NCBI GenBank assembly: GCA_964557845.1
Contig: CAZLBV010000306.1
Coordinates: 1-20,315 of the forward strand
Direction: 5' to 3'
Source of the DNA: CAZLBV01 sp964557845
GTDB taxonomy: Bacteria; Acidobacteriota; Aminicenantia; Aminicenantales; Aminicenantaceae
Length of the DNA stretch: 20,315 bases
Shown piece by piece: positions 1-6,181 of this stretch; positions within the stretch are counted from its first letter, which is position 1; each line of letters begins with the position of its first letter. A program made the translations under genes and the position numbers. Under the pieces are notes generated by a model. The model did not search any database. It saw nothing but the letters and a program-made list of their open reading frames with translations, and was not told where the DNA came from.

Positions 1-53
1 GTTCGATTATATGCAATAGTTTTAAAGCATTAGTATATTCATAGTATTATATA

Positions 54-82
54 TTGACAAAAAAAATTTTTAATATTATAAA
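54..82 (+). promoter_or_regulatory. Sigma70-type promoter for the beta-barrel gene
   Basis: A perfect TTGACA (54-59) is separated by 17 bases from TATAAA (77-82, 5 of 6 to consensus). Transcription would start near 89. The short leader then carries a GGGGAGG ribosome binding site at 100-106, 6 bases before the ATG at 113. The region is AT-rich, so chance matches are common, but an exact -35 box with ideal spacing and position makes this credible. Confidence 0.65.
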
Positions 83-112
83 TTATTATAAGTCATTCAG
101 GGGAGGTTTGAA

Positions 113-1111
113 ATGACCAAAATTAGAAATTTTTTAATTTTCATGCTGCTCATTGTATTCACTTCTCTATATCTGGATGCTAACAACCAAAACAATAGCA
201 GTTATTTAGCTGAAAATAATAATTTTAAAAAGTTTGAATTCGGCTTTCTTTCTGGATATGGTTTGCCTCAATTTGATTTTAAAAATTCTTTCTCTGATAG
301 TTATAGCGATTATTGGTATGATGTTAGTTACTATACCGATTATTATACAGAATATGATATAAACATAGCATATTCATCTTCTGTTTCTGGAAAATCTGAG
401 GGCAAATTTACATTTGGGGGTTTTTTAAATTATTTCTTTAGTAAAAACTTTGGCTTTCAGTTTATGTTAGAGAGTGCAAATTACGATATTCCAGTGGAGG
501 CATCGCATAGTGTGGACTTATCTTTTTATTTTTACTGGGGTGAAAACGAGAATTATACTGCAAATCCAAATATTGAAAATACAAAAGGAAGTTTAAGTGT
601 TATGCCTATTAGTTTCAATCTTATTACAAAATTTTTCATTGGAGATATTGTTAGTGGATATGCTTCCGGAGGCTTGACGTATTATCAAGTAGGTTTTGAA
701 GCAGAATCAAGAGGAGGAACTGGATTAATATATTATTGGTACCAAAATTCTTCTGATCTATGGTTTTTAGATGGAGACAGCGTGTTAATTCCTATTTATA
801 TTGATGATTCTTATAAGGGAACAGGGGGGAATGTAGGAGTTGGTTTTGCATTTCAAATACATGAAAATTTCGGAATTGTAGCTGATTTCAGGTATTATCT
901 AGCACCAAAAGAAAAATTTACTTGGATTCCGATGGCCGGAAATTACAAAAAAGTGCTTTTTGAAGAATATGGATGGTCATTTTCCTCGAATACTCTAAGC
1001 ATTTCTCAAGAGGCAATAAACACCTTTTTGGAAGAAAATGAAAGATTTTTACAAATGGAAGTTGATCCTTCTTACTATCGTTTTTCAATAGGACTGAAAT
1101 TTGGTTTTTAA
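113..1111 (+). CDS. Probable outer-membrane beta-barrel protein, secreted
   Basis: This 332-residue protein starts with a classic signal peptide: K3 and R5, a hydrophobic stretch at about 6-20, and a likely cleavage site near 22-25. The mature part is rich in Tyr, Ser, Gly and Phe with alternating polar and hydrophobic residues, and it ends in aromatic Phe (GLKFGF), which is typical of barrels inserted by the Bam machinery. Glycine-rich strand-like blocks recur, for example around 178-200 and 238-265. The start is fixed by a strong ribosome binding site. I do not recognise a specific family beyond the porin-like or OmpA-like barrel type, and no substrate can be inferred. It stands alone on the plus strand, convergent with the gene to its right, and nothing to its left is visible. 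It may be cargo of the mobile element or flanking host DNA. Confidence 0.7.
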   Translation: MTKIRNFLIFMLLIVFTSLYLDANNQNNSSYLAENNNFKKFEFGFLSGYGLPQFDFKNSFSDSYSDYWYDVSYYTDYYTEYDINIAYSSSVSGKSEGKFTFGGFLNYFFSKNFGFQFMLESANYDIPVEASHSVDLSFYFYWGENENYTANPNIENTKGSLSVMPISFNLITKFFIGDIVSGYASGGLTYYQVGFEAESRGGTGLIYYWYQNSSDLWFLDGDSVLIPIYIDDSYKGTGGNVGVGFAFQIHENFGIVADFRYYLAPKEKFTWIPMAGNYKKVLFEEYGWSFSSNTLSISQEAINTFLEENERFLQMEVDPSYYRFSIGLKFGF

Positions 1112-1195
1112 AAAAAATTAAATCCTGATATATCCAGTGTAATTTAAAATCTTTTCCAGTATTTCAAATATTTCTATAAGCGTCTTATCCTATAA

Positions 1196-1705
1196 TTAAT
1201 AAACTCTAAAAAGACATTCCCCTGATGATTCTAATCCTGCTGAAAGTGTAGCGGTTTCAGCAAATACTACCAGTTTATAAAGTCCTTTTGTGAAAGATGG
1301 ATTATTAAACTCAATATAATAGTAATAGTATTTATTCTTTTTTGGCCTATACCAATCTGTGGAATACGCTTCATACTCAGGGCCGATAATAATATAATGA
1401 AATCTTACTGCTGAACCATTATATGAAGTATAATCAATATAGAACCTCAACTTCTGGACATCATAATTTCTAAACATTTGTGTCTGGTAATATTCATTTT
1501 CCCCATAATATAAAGCAAAAACAGTTGGACAAAAAATAACGACGCCTGTTTTATCACCTTTAGTTAACATATCTAAATTACTTTCCATATCAACAAACTC
1601 TCTTCTTTCACCCATGTTTTGACTAAATTTTCTTTTTGATGCAATTACAGGATTTAACGATATAAATATTGATAAAATAACAATAGATATTTTGATTTTC
1701 ATCAT
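1196..1705 (-). CDS. Small secreted protein of unknown function
   Basis: The protein is about 169 residues and not recognised. An N-terminal signal peptide is clear (Lys-containing start, then an Ile/Val/Leu-rich stretch to about residue 20, cleavage probably after VIAS). The mature part is rich in Tyr and aromatic residues, contains five consecutive tyrosines near the centre, and has a beta-sandwich-like alternation. A longer frame begins with a TTG at 1717, but that codon overlaps the GGAGG at 1711-1715. Translation therefore more plausibly starts at ATG 1705 or at the adjacent ATG 1702 (5 and 8 bases from the binding site). The gene lies 14 nt downstream of a PEGA lipoprotein gene on the same strand and is probably co-transcribed with it, so an extracytoplasmic role shared with that protein is likely. 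Confidence 0.7.
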   Translation of the reverse strand: MMKIKISIVILSIFISLNPVIASKRKFSQNMGERREFVDMESNLDMLTKGDKTGVVIFCPTVFALYYGENEYYQTQMFRNYDVQKLRFYIDYTSYNGSAVRFHYIIIGPEYEAYSTDWYRPKKNKYYYYYIEFNNPSFTKGLYKLVVFAETATLSAGLESSGECLFRVY

Positions 1706-1719
1706 TTTATCCTCCAAAG

Positions 1720-2097
1720 TTAATAATTTTGCTGTTTGATTAGGACAGCATTAACATTTTTTTGATCTAATTCATACCATGCTCCAGTAGAGGCATCAAC
1801 AATAACCGGAATAATTCCACAAATAACATCTAAAACTATCCAACCCGCATTAACATGATTAGTAATATTAAAAATTTTACTTTTATATCCTTCTAATACA
1901 AATTCGATAGCGTAATTATCTTTCGATACAAGCTTCAAACGAATAGGTGTATCACCCATGTAATTTCCGTTAACATAAACCTGAGCTCCTTGTGGTTTTG
2001 AATTGAAATCCACCTTGTTTGATGTACCCTTGATAATAGATGCACATTGTGCAGTAAAAATACAGACTAATAGGATAAAACTGACTTTATTTAACAT
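1720..2097 (-). CDS. PEGA-domain lipoprotein
   Basis: This 125-residue protein has a hydrophobic leader followed by C18 in the context TAQC-ASIIKGTS. The CASI..GTS start of the mature protein is typical of small PEGA lipoproteins. The lipobox is poor because Gln sits at -1. Residues about 29-75 form a PEGA domain (SKPQGAQVYVNGNYMGDTPI), a small beta fold often found in surface proteins. A hydrophobic segment at about 86-101 leads into DASTGAWYEL, a tail seen in other members of this lipoprotein group. The apparent longer start (TTG at 2109) overlaps the GGAGG ribosome binding site, so ATG 2097 is preferred. A good promoter lies just upstream. It is the first gene of a two-gene unit with the secreted protein downstream. 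The lipoprotein call is strong as a family match but moderate for actual lipidation. Confidence 0.8.
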   Translation of the reverse strand: MLNKVSFILLVCIFTAQCASIIKGTSNKVDFNSKPQGAQVYVNGNYMGDTPIRLKLVSKDNYAIEFVLEGYKSKIFNITNHVNAGWIVLDVICGIIPVIVDASTGAWYELDQKNVNAVLIKQQNY

Positions 2098-2149
2098 ACC
2101 GTCCTCCAAAATACAAAAATTAGCCTTTCACTGAAAAGCTGACAAAATA

Positions 2150-2178
2150 ATTAGATAATAATATTTTTTTAATGTCAA
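2150..2178 (-). promoter_or_regulatory. Sigma70-type promoter for the PEGA lipoprotein operon
   Basis: Read on the minus strand, TTGACA (2178-2173) is followed after exactly 17 bases by TCTAAT (2155-2150, 5 of 6). Transcription would begin near 2143, giving a leader of about 46 bases with the GGAGG binding site at its end. It drives the lipoprotein gene and the secreted protein gene downstream. Confidence 0.65.
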
Positions 2179-2502
2179 GTATGGTTTTCACTGTATACAT
2201 CGCTATCCGATAGCGGTTGGAAGTAAGGATTATTATATCCCAATGATCTTAGACTTTATGCCTTCAACTAGAAAGGAACTATAACCGCCGGTAATTAAGA
2301 AATCAATAAAACAACATCCAATACAAATCTAGTCATTGACTGTTGACTGAAACCACAAAATTATCTCCTTTTCCTTATATAAATATATATATATAATTAT
2401 GATAGGAGGTTATTCCTATTCGGGTATCAATATTATTTTTTTAACATTGATTTAATTTGTTATTTTATAGAAAATTATCCAATTGGAACCTGAAAATCAG
2501 CA
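2179..2502. other. Intergenic region with small repeats, no gene seen
   Basis: This 324-bp divergent region has no credible reading frame. It contains an inverted repeat CGCTATC/GATAGCG with a single central base (2201-2215), a 7-bp direct repeat TTGACTG-TTGACTG (2336-2349), an alternating AT run (about 2384-2400), and a second inverted repeat ATAGGA/TCCTAT with a 6-base spacer (2402-2419). These could be operator or promoter elements for the divergent genes. No confident promoter for the gene at 2503 was identified because the AT-rich background offers too many weak matches. Confidence 0.4.
2201..2215. repeat. Short perfect inverted repeat, possible operator
   Basis: CGCTATC (2201-2207), one base, then GATAGCG (2209-2215). 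The 7-bp arms are more GC-rich than the surrounding DNA and lie about 23 bases upstream of the -35 box of the lipoprotein promoter. With a one-base centre it would not form a normal RNA hairpin, so a dimeric DNA-binding protein site is more likely than a terminator. No candidate regulator can be tied to it. Confidence 0.35.
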
Positions 2503-3231
2503 ATGGATTTAATCAATAATAATAAAAAAACTAGTAGTGCCTGTCTTTGTTTGATTTGTAAAAGAATTTCAACTAGAGAAAATATTAAACTCAGAGACAA
2601 AAGAGTTGTCTGTAAAAAGTGTCTTAAAGAAAAAGTAAATGATATGAACAAAATTGAGTCTAAATATTATAAATTAAATGAGTTCAAGAGCTGGCATTAT
2701 ATTTTACAACTAAGTGCTATTTTACTGATGATAATTTATTTTTTTTCAAGAGAATTAATTGAAGAAAATTTTTTTATTTGGCTCTTTGGGATTCCAATTG
2801 TTTGGATATTAACTGAGTATATTATTGAGATTAAAAAGAAAAAGGTATTATTATCAATAAAAGGGTATATTAGGATTTTAAATCCAATTTATGAAAATAT
2901 GTGGGATTATCCTCCCGATTGGAATATTAGAAGACAGGCGGTCAAGTTAAGAGATAATTATATTTGTACTAATTGTAAAAGGAGATTACATGGAAGTACT
3001 GTACCCACACATATACATCATATTATTCCAAAATTTAAAGTTGAAGGAAATCATAATATAAATAATCTAATAACCCTATGTGAGAAATGTCATAGAATTC
3101 AAAAATCAAAAGGCCATTCGACCATAACAAAAGGTGCTAGATATAAACGGTGGCATATAATTCCAGAAAAAACTAAAAATATAAGAAAAATTTGGTTTCA
3201 GGCATATGGATTATATGACTCATCAGACTAA
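2503..3231 (+). CDS. Membrane-anchored HNH endonuclease with N-terminal zinc ribbon
   Basis: This 242-residue protein has three parts. An N-terminal four-cysteine zinc-ribbon-like motif (C16-x2-C19 and C37-x2-C40) comes first. Two hydrophobic segments at about 64-81 and 89-110 are probably a transmembrane hairpin with both ends in the cytoplasm (flanking Lys-rich 111-114). A clear HNH nuclease domain spans about 141-205, with zinc pairs C155/C158 and C193/C196, the catalytic-type HIHH (170-173), N188 and H197. HNH domains cut DNA with a metal ion. Zinc-ribbon plus membrane-hairpin plus HNH is unusual and suggests cutting at the membrane, as in some defence or DNA-uptake-linked nucleases; that role is inference. 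There is no strong ribosome binding site before 2503. An unknown gene follows after 33 bases on the same strand and may be a partner. DNA target and biological role are unknown. Confidence 0.75.
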   Translation: MDLINNNKKTSSACLCLICKRISTRENIKLRDKRVVCKKCLKEKVNDMNKIESKYYKLNEFKSWHYILQLSAILLMIIYFFSRELIEENFFIWLFGIPIVWILTEYIIEIKKKKVLLSIKGYIRILNPIYENMWDYPPDWNIRRQAVKLRDNYICTNCKRRLHGSTVPTHIHHIIPKFKVEGNHNINNLITLCEKCHRIQKSKGHSTITKGARYKRWHIIPEKTKNIRKIWFQAYGLYDSSD

Positions 3232-3264
3232 AGCAAAAAACATAGTTTAATTAGGATTGCCAAA

Positions 3265-4233
3265 ATGGAAAACAATGAAGCAAAAAAATTTTTAGAAGAA
3301 AAGCTAAGGGAAATCCTTGAAAATTTTTCATCTAATATTTTTGAAAAGGGCATCGTTTATGACAATTTGTATTTAGGAAAAATAACTTTAAATTATGAAG
3401 AATATAAAGAAATAAAGGGTTTTTATCCTAATCTATATAATTTTTGGATAAGATCAGAACTTTTTAAAAGTGTAAATATTTTTTTTCAAAAAGACATGGA
3501 ATTTGTAATTAATTTGAAAAAAAAAATTAAATCTGAGCTTGAATTATTTCCCTTACTATTTATCTATTTTCCCAACCTCGAATTATTTAAACTTAGTTCG
3601 AATATCACGTTTCCAGACGACATAATATTCGAAATAATAGAAAAAGAAGGGCCAATTGCTTTTCGTAACACAGATATTCAAGATAGACTAAATGAATGGT
3701 TCTTAGATAAAGAAAATTGTGCAATTAAAATAAATAAATTAAGGGATTCATTACTAGAATATTCACTTAAAAAATCTTCAAAATTACCCTTTAAACAAGG
3801 AAGACCCGAAACGGATATATTTAGAAAATTTGGAACAAAATGGCTAATTGAATTTTATAAAGATATTCTATCGACATTGAAAATAGTAAAGGAAAATTAT
3901 GAGCTCAAAAATTCCTATAATATAACCGAAAATATTAATCAGGCATTTAAAAAGATAATGATTAAAAAAAAAGAAAAATATAAAAAATCTGGATTGAATT
4001 CTTCAGACAATAAAATTGATTCTATAAATGATTATTTAGAATGGCATTCTCGCTATGTTGAAAAAGAAGGCATTCCTAGCGCTCTTGCTAGAATAATAGA
4101 ATCAAAAGAAAACATGAAGTCTCAGTTTGAACGAATGAACTGGGAACCAAATCAATTCGCAAAAGAAATACTTGCATCGCTTTTTGATGTCTCTAAAAGT
4201 AAAATAGAAAAAATCCTTTACGACAGAAAATAA
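3265..4233 (+). CDS. Uncharacterised, mainly helical protein next to the HNH gene
   Basis: The protein is 322 residues and not recognised. It has no signal peptide and no transmembrane segment. It is Lys- and Glu-rich, with predicted amphipathic helices throughout and a more hydrophobic block at about 92-116 (LELFPLLFIYFPNLELFKL). Residues 177-200 contain a charged KQGRPETD turn followed by an aromatic helix. The last 60 residues look like a separate helical unit, ending in a segment resembling a small HTH (FAKEILASLFDVSKSKIEKIL). A weak AGGA precedes the ATG. It starts 33 bases after the HNH gene in the same direction and has the same extreme AT bias, so it is probably co-transcribed with it. 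A partner or regulator of the nuclease is possible but is not shown by sequence. Confidence 0.65.
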   Translation: MENNEAKKFLEEKLREILENFSSNIFEKGIVYDNLYLGKITLNYEEYKEIKGFYPNLYNFWIRSELFKSVNIFFQKDMEFVINLKKKIKSELELFPLLFIYFPNLELFKLSSNITFPDDIIFEIIEKEGPIAFRNTDIQDRLNEWFLDKENCAIKINKLRDSLLEYSLKKSSKLPFKQGRPETDIFRKFGTKWLIEFYKDILSTLKIVKENYELKNSYNITENINQAFKKIMIKKKEKYKKSGLNSSDNKIDSINDYLEWHSRYVEKEGIPSALARIIESKENMKSQFERMNWEPNQFAKEILASLFDVSKSKIEKILYDRK

Positions 4234-4265
4234 TTTCTCCTTCATTTTTTTATTCTACCTTCTAG

Positions 4266-4300
4266 TATGCAAAAAATCTATATTTTTGCATATGCAAAAA
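4266..4300. promoter_or_regulatory. Operator array: 18-bp palindrome plus a third half-site
   Basis: The half-site TATGCAAAAA occurs at 4266-4275, inverted at 4283-4292, and directly again at 4291-4300. The last two merge into the perfect 18-bp palindrome TTTTTGCATATGCAAAAA (4283-4300). The first and second copies also form a 10-bp inverted repeat with a 7-base spacer. A -10-like TATATT (4279-4284) falls inside the array. This sits 67 bp upstream of an XRE-type regulator gene, so autoregulation by that protein is the obvious inference. The ATGCAAAAA core recurs at the regulator's own start codon (4368-4376). Confidence 0.65.
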
Positions 4301-4367
4301 GTTTTAATTAATGAGACTGACAGATACCATTCTACACATTATTATTACAGAGGAAGGAGAAAGTAGA

Positions 4368-4925
4368 ATGCAAAAAGATTATAAATCCAACCAATATAGA
4401 GTAGAGATATCCCTTGTTAAAAAGCTCTTTGATTTCAATGAGGAAAGAAAGATCGCAAGTGTAGATGCCATAGTTTGTTTAGAGCAGATTACGGGAGAGG
4501 ATTTTAAAAACACAAAAGATCTCCGGAATAACATGACAAAATTCATTGATAAGCACTATTACAAAGGTGTGGATTTACGAAGGGCTAGAAAAGCGAGTGG
4601 TATGGAACAGCACGAACTTGCTGAATGGTTTGAAGTTTCCAAACACAGAATCGTACAAATGGAAACGAATAAAATACCGCTCTCTGAGGATGCAATAGCC
4701 TTTATAAAGGTACAGGGATTTAAAAAGACTGTACCCTATAAAAAAGCCAAAAAAACGGTAAATGCATACTCAGGTATGGATAATGCCAAAAAACACAAAA
4801 TCCCCCCCGAGAAAAACATGCAAAAAAAGCAAATCAGTGACCTAAATAAGCAATCCGATTTCAATTTAAATAATGTTTCATATAAGGAGAACTTTAATGA
4901 ACGAAAAAAAGAGTGTTACATCTAA
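4368..4925 (+). CDS. XRE-type helix-turn-helix regulator of the mobile element
   Basis: This 185-residue protein contains an HTH of the XRE/Cro type at about 69-114 (LRRARKASGMEQHELAEWF, then VSKHRIVQMETNK), with the usual pattern of helix, Glu-x-Leu-Ala, turn and recognition helix. The N-terminal ~65 residues are not recognised, and the C-terminal ~60 are Lys/Asn-rich and probably disordered. The frame is open back to an ATG at 4311, but that codon has no binding site. The ATG at 4368 follows GGAAGGAG at good distance and is chosen. Upstream lies the palindromic operator array. The gene overlaps the next small gene by 29 bases and leads a cluster with the RHH, replication, PC4 and integrase genes. 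It probably controls element replication or excision. Confidence 0.75.
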   Translation: MQKDYKSNQYRVEISLVKKLFDFNEERKIASVDAIVCLEQITGEDFKNTKDLRNNMTKFIDKHYYKGVDLRRARKASGMEQHELAEWFEVSKHRIVQMETNKIPLSEDAIAFIKVQGFKKTVPYKKAKKTVNAYSGMDNAKKHKIPPEKNMQKKQISDLNKQSDFNLNNVSYKENFNERKKECYI

Positions 4926-5073
4926 AGAGTTAAAAAGAATTCCGATCTACATTTACAATGCACAGTTAAAAAAAATAGAAGAAATTTGTAGAAAGAGGAA
5001 CAAACGAAAAAGAAATGTCTTTTTTGAAGCCATGCAGATTTATATTTCATTATATGAAAAAGGAGATGTCTAA
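4897..5073 (+). CDS. Small ribbon-helix-helix-like DNA-binding protein
   Basis: This 58-residue basic protein resembles the ribbon-helix-helix (CopG/Arc) fold. A short beta-strand with alternating residues (RIPIYIYN, 14-21) is followed by helix 1 (AQLKKIEEICRKR, 22-34), a basic turn (KRKRN), and helix 2 (VFFEAMQIYISLYE, 41-54). Such proteins bind operators as dimers and often control copy number or partition in mobile elements. ATG 4897 is preferred over an upstream in-frame ATG at 4873 because AAGGAG lies 7 bases before it. It overlaps the end of the XRE gene by 29 bases, and its stop overlaps the next start (TAATG), so the genes are translationally coupled. Confidence 0.6.
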   Translation: MNEKKSVTSKELKRIPIYIYNAQLKKIEEICRKRNKRKRNVFFEAMQIYISLYEKGDV

Positions 5074-5891
5074 TGACTGAAAACTATGAACCACGGCAAT
5101 CAAGGTCAACAACTCATTTCAAATTTTTTGCAGAGAAATATCTGTGGGGATCTACTAAAAGCGAATTAGATCCGGCAGAAAGATCGGTTTGGCTGGATTT
5201 TCTTTGTCTGGCAACTATGAATTTTGGAGAAATTGAAGTATTTTCTAGGGATCAATTAGCAAATCAACTCATAATCCCTAAAGATTTATTGGATAGTAGC
5301 ATTAAGAAGTTCATTAAGCATGAAAAGGTCAAGAGAACTTATAATAAAAAAGAAAAAAAAGAGACCTTTACTATTATCAGTTGGGATCAATATCAGGCGG
5401 ACTATTTAAGAAAAAGACAAAAAAAATCAACAACTTACAAAGAAAATAGTGGAGACGAAAAAGAGGAAGAATACGATACGAATTCTCCGCCTACATTACA
5501 TAACACTACATTACATAAGACTAAATTAAATAACACTACATCAAATAATATAAAATCACATAACACAATAGAAATCGATTCAGAAAAACCTTCTCACCTA
5601 AAGGGAAAAGAAAGTCAGTCAATGTCCGTTGAATCGGACATTTCCTGCTTTAAGAATAAAAACCGTGATAAGTTTTTATCCAGGCTAAAAGAATGCCCTG
5701 GATATCCTTTCGATGAGTATGAAGAATCTGCTTATTTTCTTTATCTGCTAGATGAATATCCTGATGTTGATATTCTTCATGTTTTAGATAAGTTCATTGC
5801 AAAGGTTACAAGAAATCCAAGTTTGCTAGACGGAGAAAAAATTCCACGTTCTCTTTTGTCTGATATGATTGAGAATGAAAGCAATACTTGA
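5073..5891 (+). CDS. Phage-type replication initiator with internal pentapeptide repeats
   Basis: This 272-residue protein has an N-terminal winged-helix region at about 12-112 (HFKFFAEKY, then PAERSVWLDFLCLATM and a strand ending TFTIISWDQYQ). It resembles the N-terminal domain of phage replisome organiser or DnaD-like initiators. A charged, disordered linker follows, with five tandem pentapeptides at 143-167 (HNTTL, HKTKL, NNTTS, NNIKS, HNTIE), then a C-terminal helical domain (about 190-265, CPGYPFDEYEESAYFLYLLDEY) that may recruit a helicase. The pentapeptides are encoded by 15-bp iterons, so the gene may carry its own origin as lambda O does. AAAGGAG lies 7 bases before the ATG, and the start overlaps the upstream stop. 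The family assignment is by resemblance, not a strict motif. Confidence 0.65.
   Translation: MTENYEPRQSRSTTHFKFFAEKYLWGSTKSELDPAERSVWLDFLCLATMNFGEIEVFSRDQLANQLIIPKDLLDSSIKKFIKHEKVKRTYNKKEKKETFTIISWDQYQADYLRKRQKKSTTYKENSGDEKEEEYDTNSPPTLHNTTLHKTKLNNTTSNNIKSHNTIEIDSEKPSHLKGKESQSMSVESDISCFKNKNRDKFLSRLKECPGYPFDEYEESAYFLYLLDEYPDVDILHVLDKFIAKVTRNPSLLDGEKIPRSLLSDMIENESNT
5499..5573 (+). repeat. Five tandem 15-bp iteron-like repeats inside the replication gene
   Basis: The units are at 5499-5513, 5514-5528, 5529-5543, 5544-5558 and 5559-5573. They follow the approximate consensus CATAACACTACATTA (first unit exact; the others differ at 3 to 6 or so positions). The 8 bases before unit 1 (CTACATTA, 5491-5498) match the end of a unit. 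The period equals five codons. Direct repeats of this size in a replication gene are typical initiator-binding sites, so this is a candidate origin, but a purely protein-level linker repeat is also possible. Confidence 0.6.
5621..5642. repeat. Perfect 8-bp inverted repeat (hairpin) near the iterons
   Basis: AATGTCCG (5621-5628), a 6-base loop, then CGGACATT (5635-5642), 48 bp after the last iteron and inside the same gene. The 11-mer TCAATGTCCGT containing one arm (5619-5629) recurs at 6010-6020 in the next gene. It may be part of the replication origin or a site for the element's regulators. Confidence 0.5.
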
Positions 5892-5918
5892 AAAAATTTA
5901 AGATAAGGGGAAACATCA

Positions 5919-6167
5919 ATGGAAAAACCTAACATACTACATGAATTCCCAAAAAATGTATTAGAAAGAGTAAGAATCGAGGTCAGTCCTTATAAAGAGA
6001 CTGATTATATCAATGTCCGTATTTATTTTCAGTCAGGGATTGATAATGAAAGTTGGATACCTACAAAAAAGGGAATTACAATTCCTCTTGACTCAATTGA
6101 AGAACTAAAAAAGGGAATTGATAAAGCACACACTATCTGGTTAAAGGAAAAATCCCAAAACAGCTAA
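5919..6167 (+). CDS. PC4-like (transcriptional coactivator p15) ssDNA-binding protein
   Basis: This 82-residue protein matches the bacterial PC4/p15 fold. A strand pair (VRIEVSPYKETDYINVRIYF, 18-37) is followed by the signature WIPTKKGITIPLDSIEELKKGI (46-67), in which TKKGI and a final amphipathic helix are the hallmarks. PC4 proteins dimerise and bind single-stranded or melted DNA. In bacteria and phages they are linked to replication, recombination or transcription. An AAGGGGA ribosome binding site precedes the ATG by 8 bases. Placed between the replication initiator and the integrase, it probably serves element DNA processing, for example as an ssDNA-binding helper; that role is inference. 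Confidence 0.75.
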   Translation: MEKPNILHEFPKNVLERVRIEVSPYKETDYINVRIYFQSGIDNESWIPTKKGITIPLDSIEELKKGIDKAHTIWLKEKSQNS

Positions 6168-6181
6168 TTTAAGATTCTTTT

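Noticed and set aside
931..945. TGGCCGGA match to part of the tRNA-Arg 3' region, as a possible left attachment site
   Set aside because: Only 8 bases, inside a coding region, without the flanking tRNA bases; chance is sufficient.
1110..1195. Bidirectional terminator between the convergent genes
   Set aside because: Only A/T inverted repeats (TTAAAT/ATTTAA) with poor stability; no GC stem followed by a T run.
4311..4367. Upstream start for the XRE gene at ATG 4311
   Set aside because: No ribosome binding site and it directly follows the operator; ATG 4368 has GGAAGGAG.
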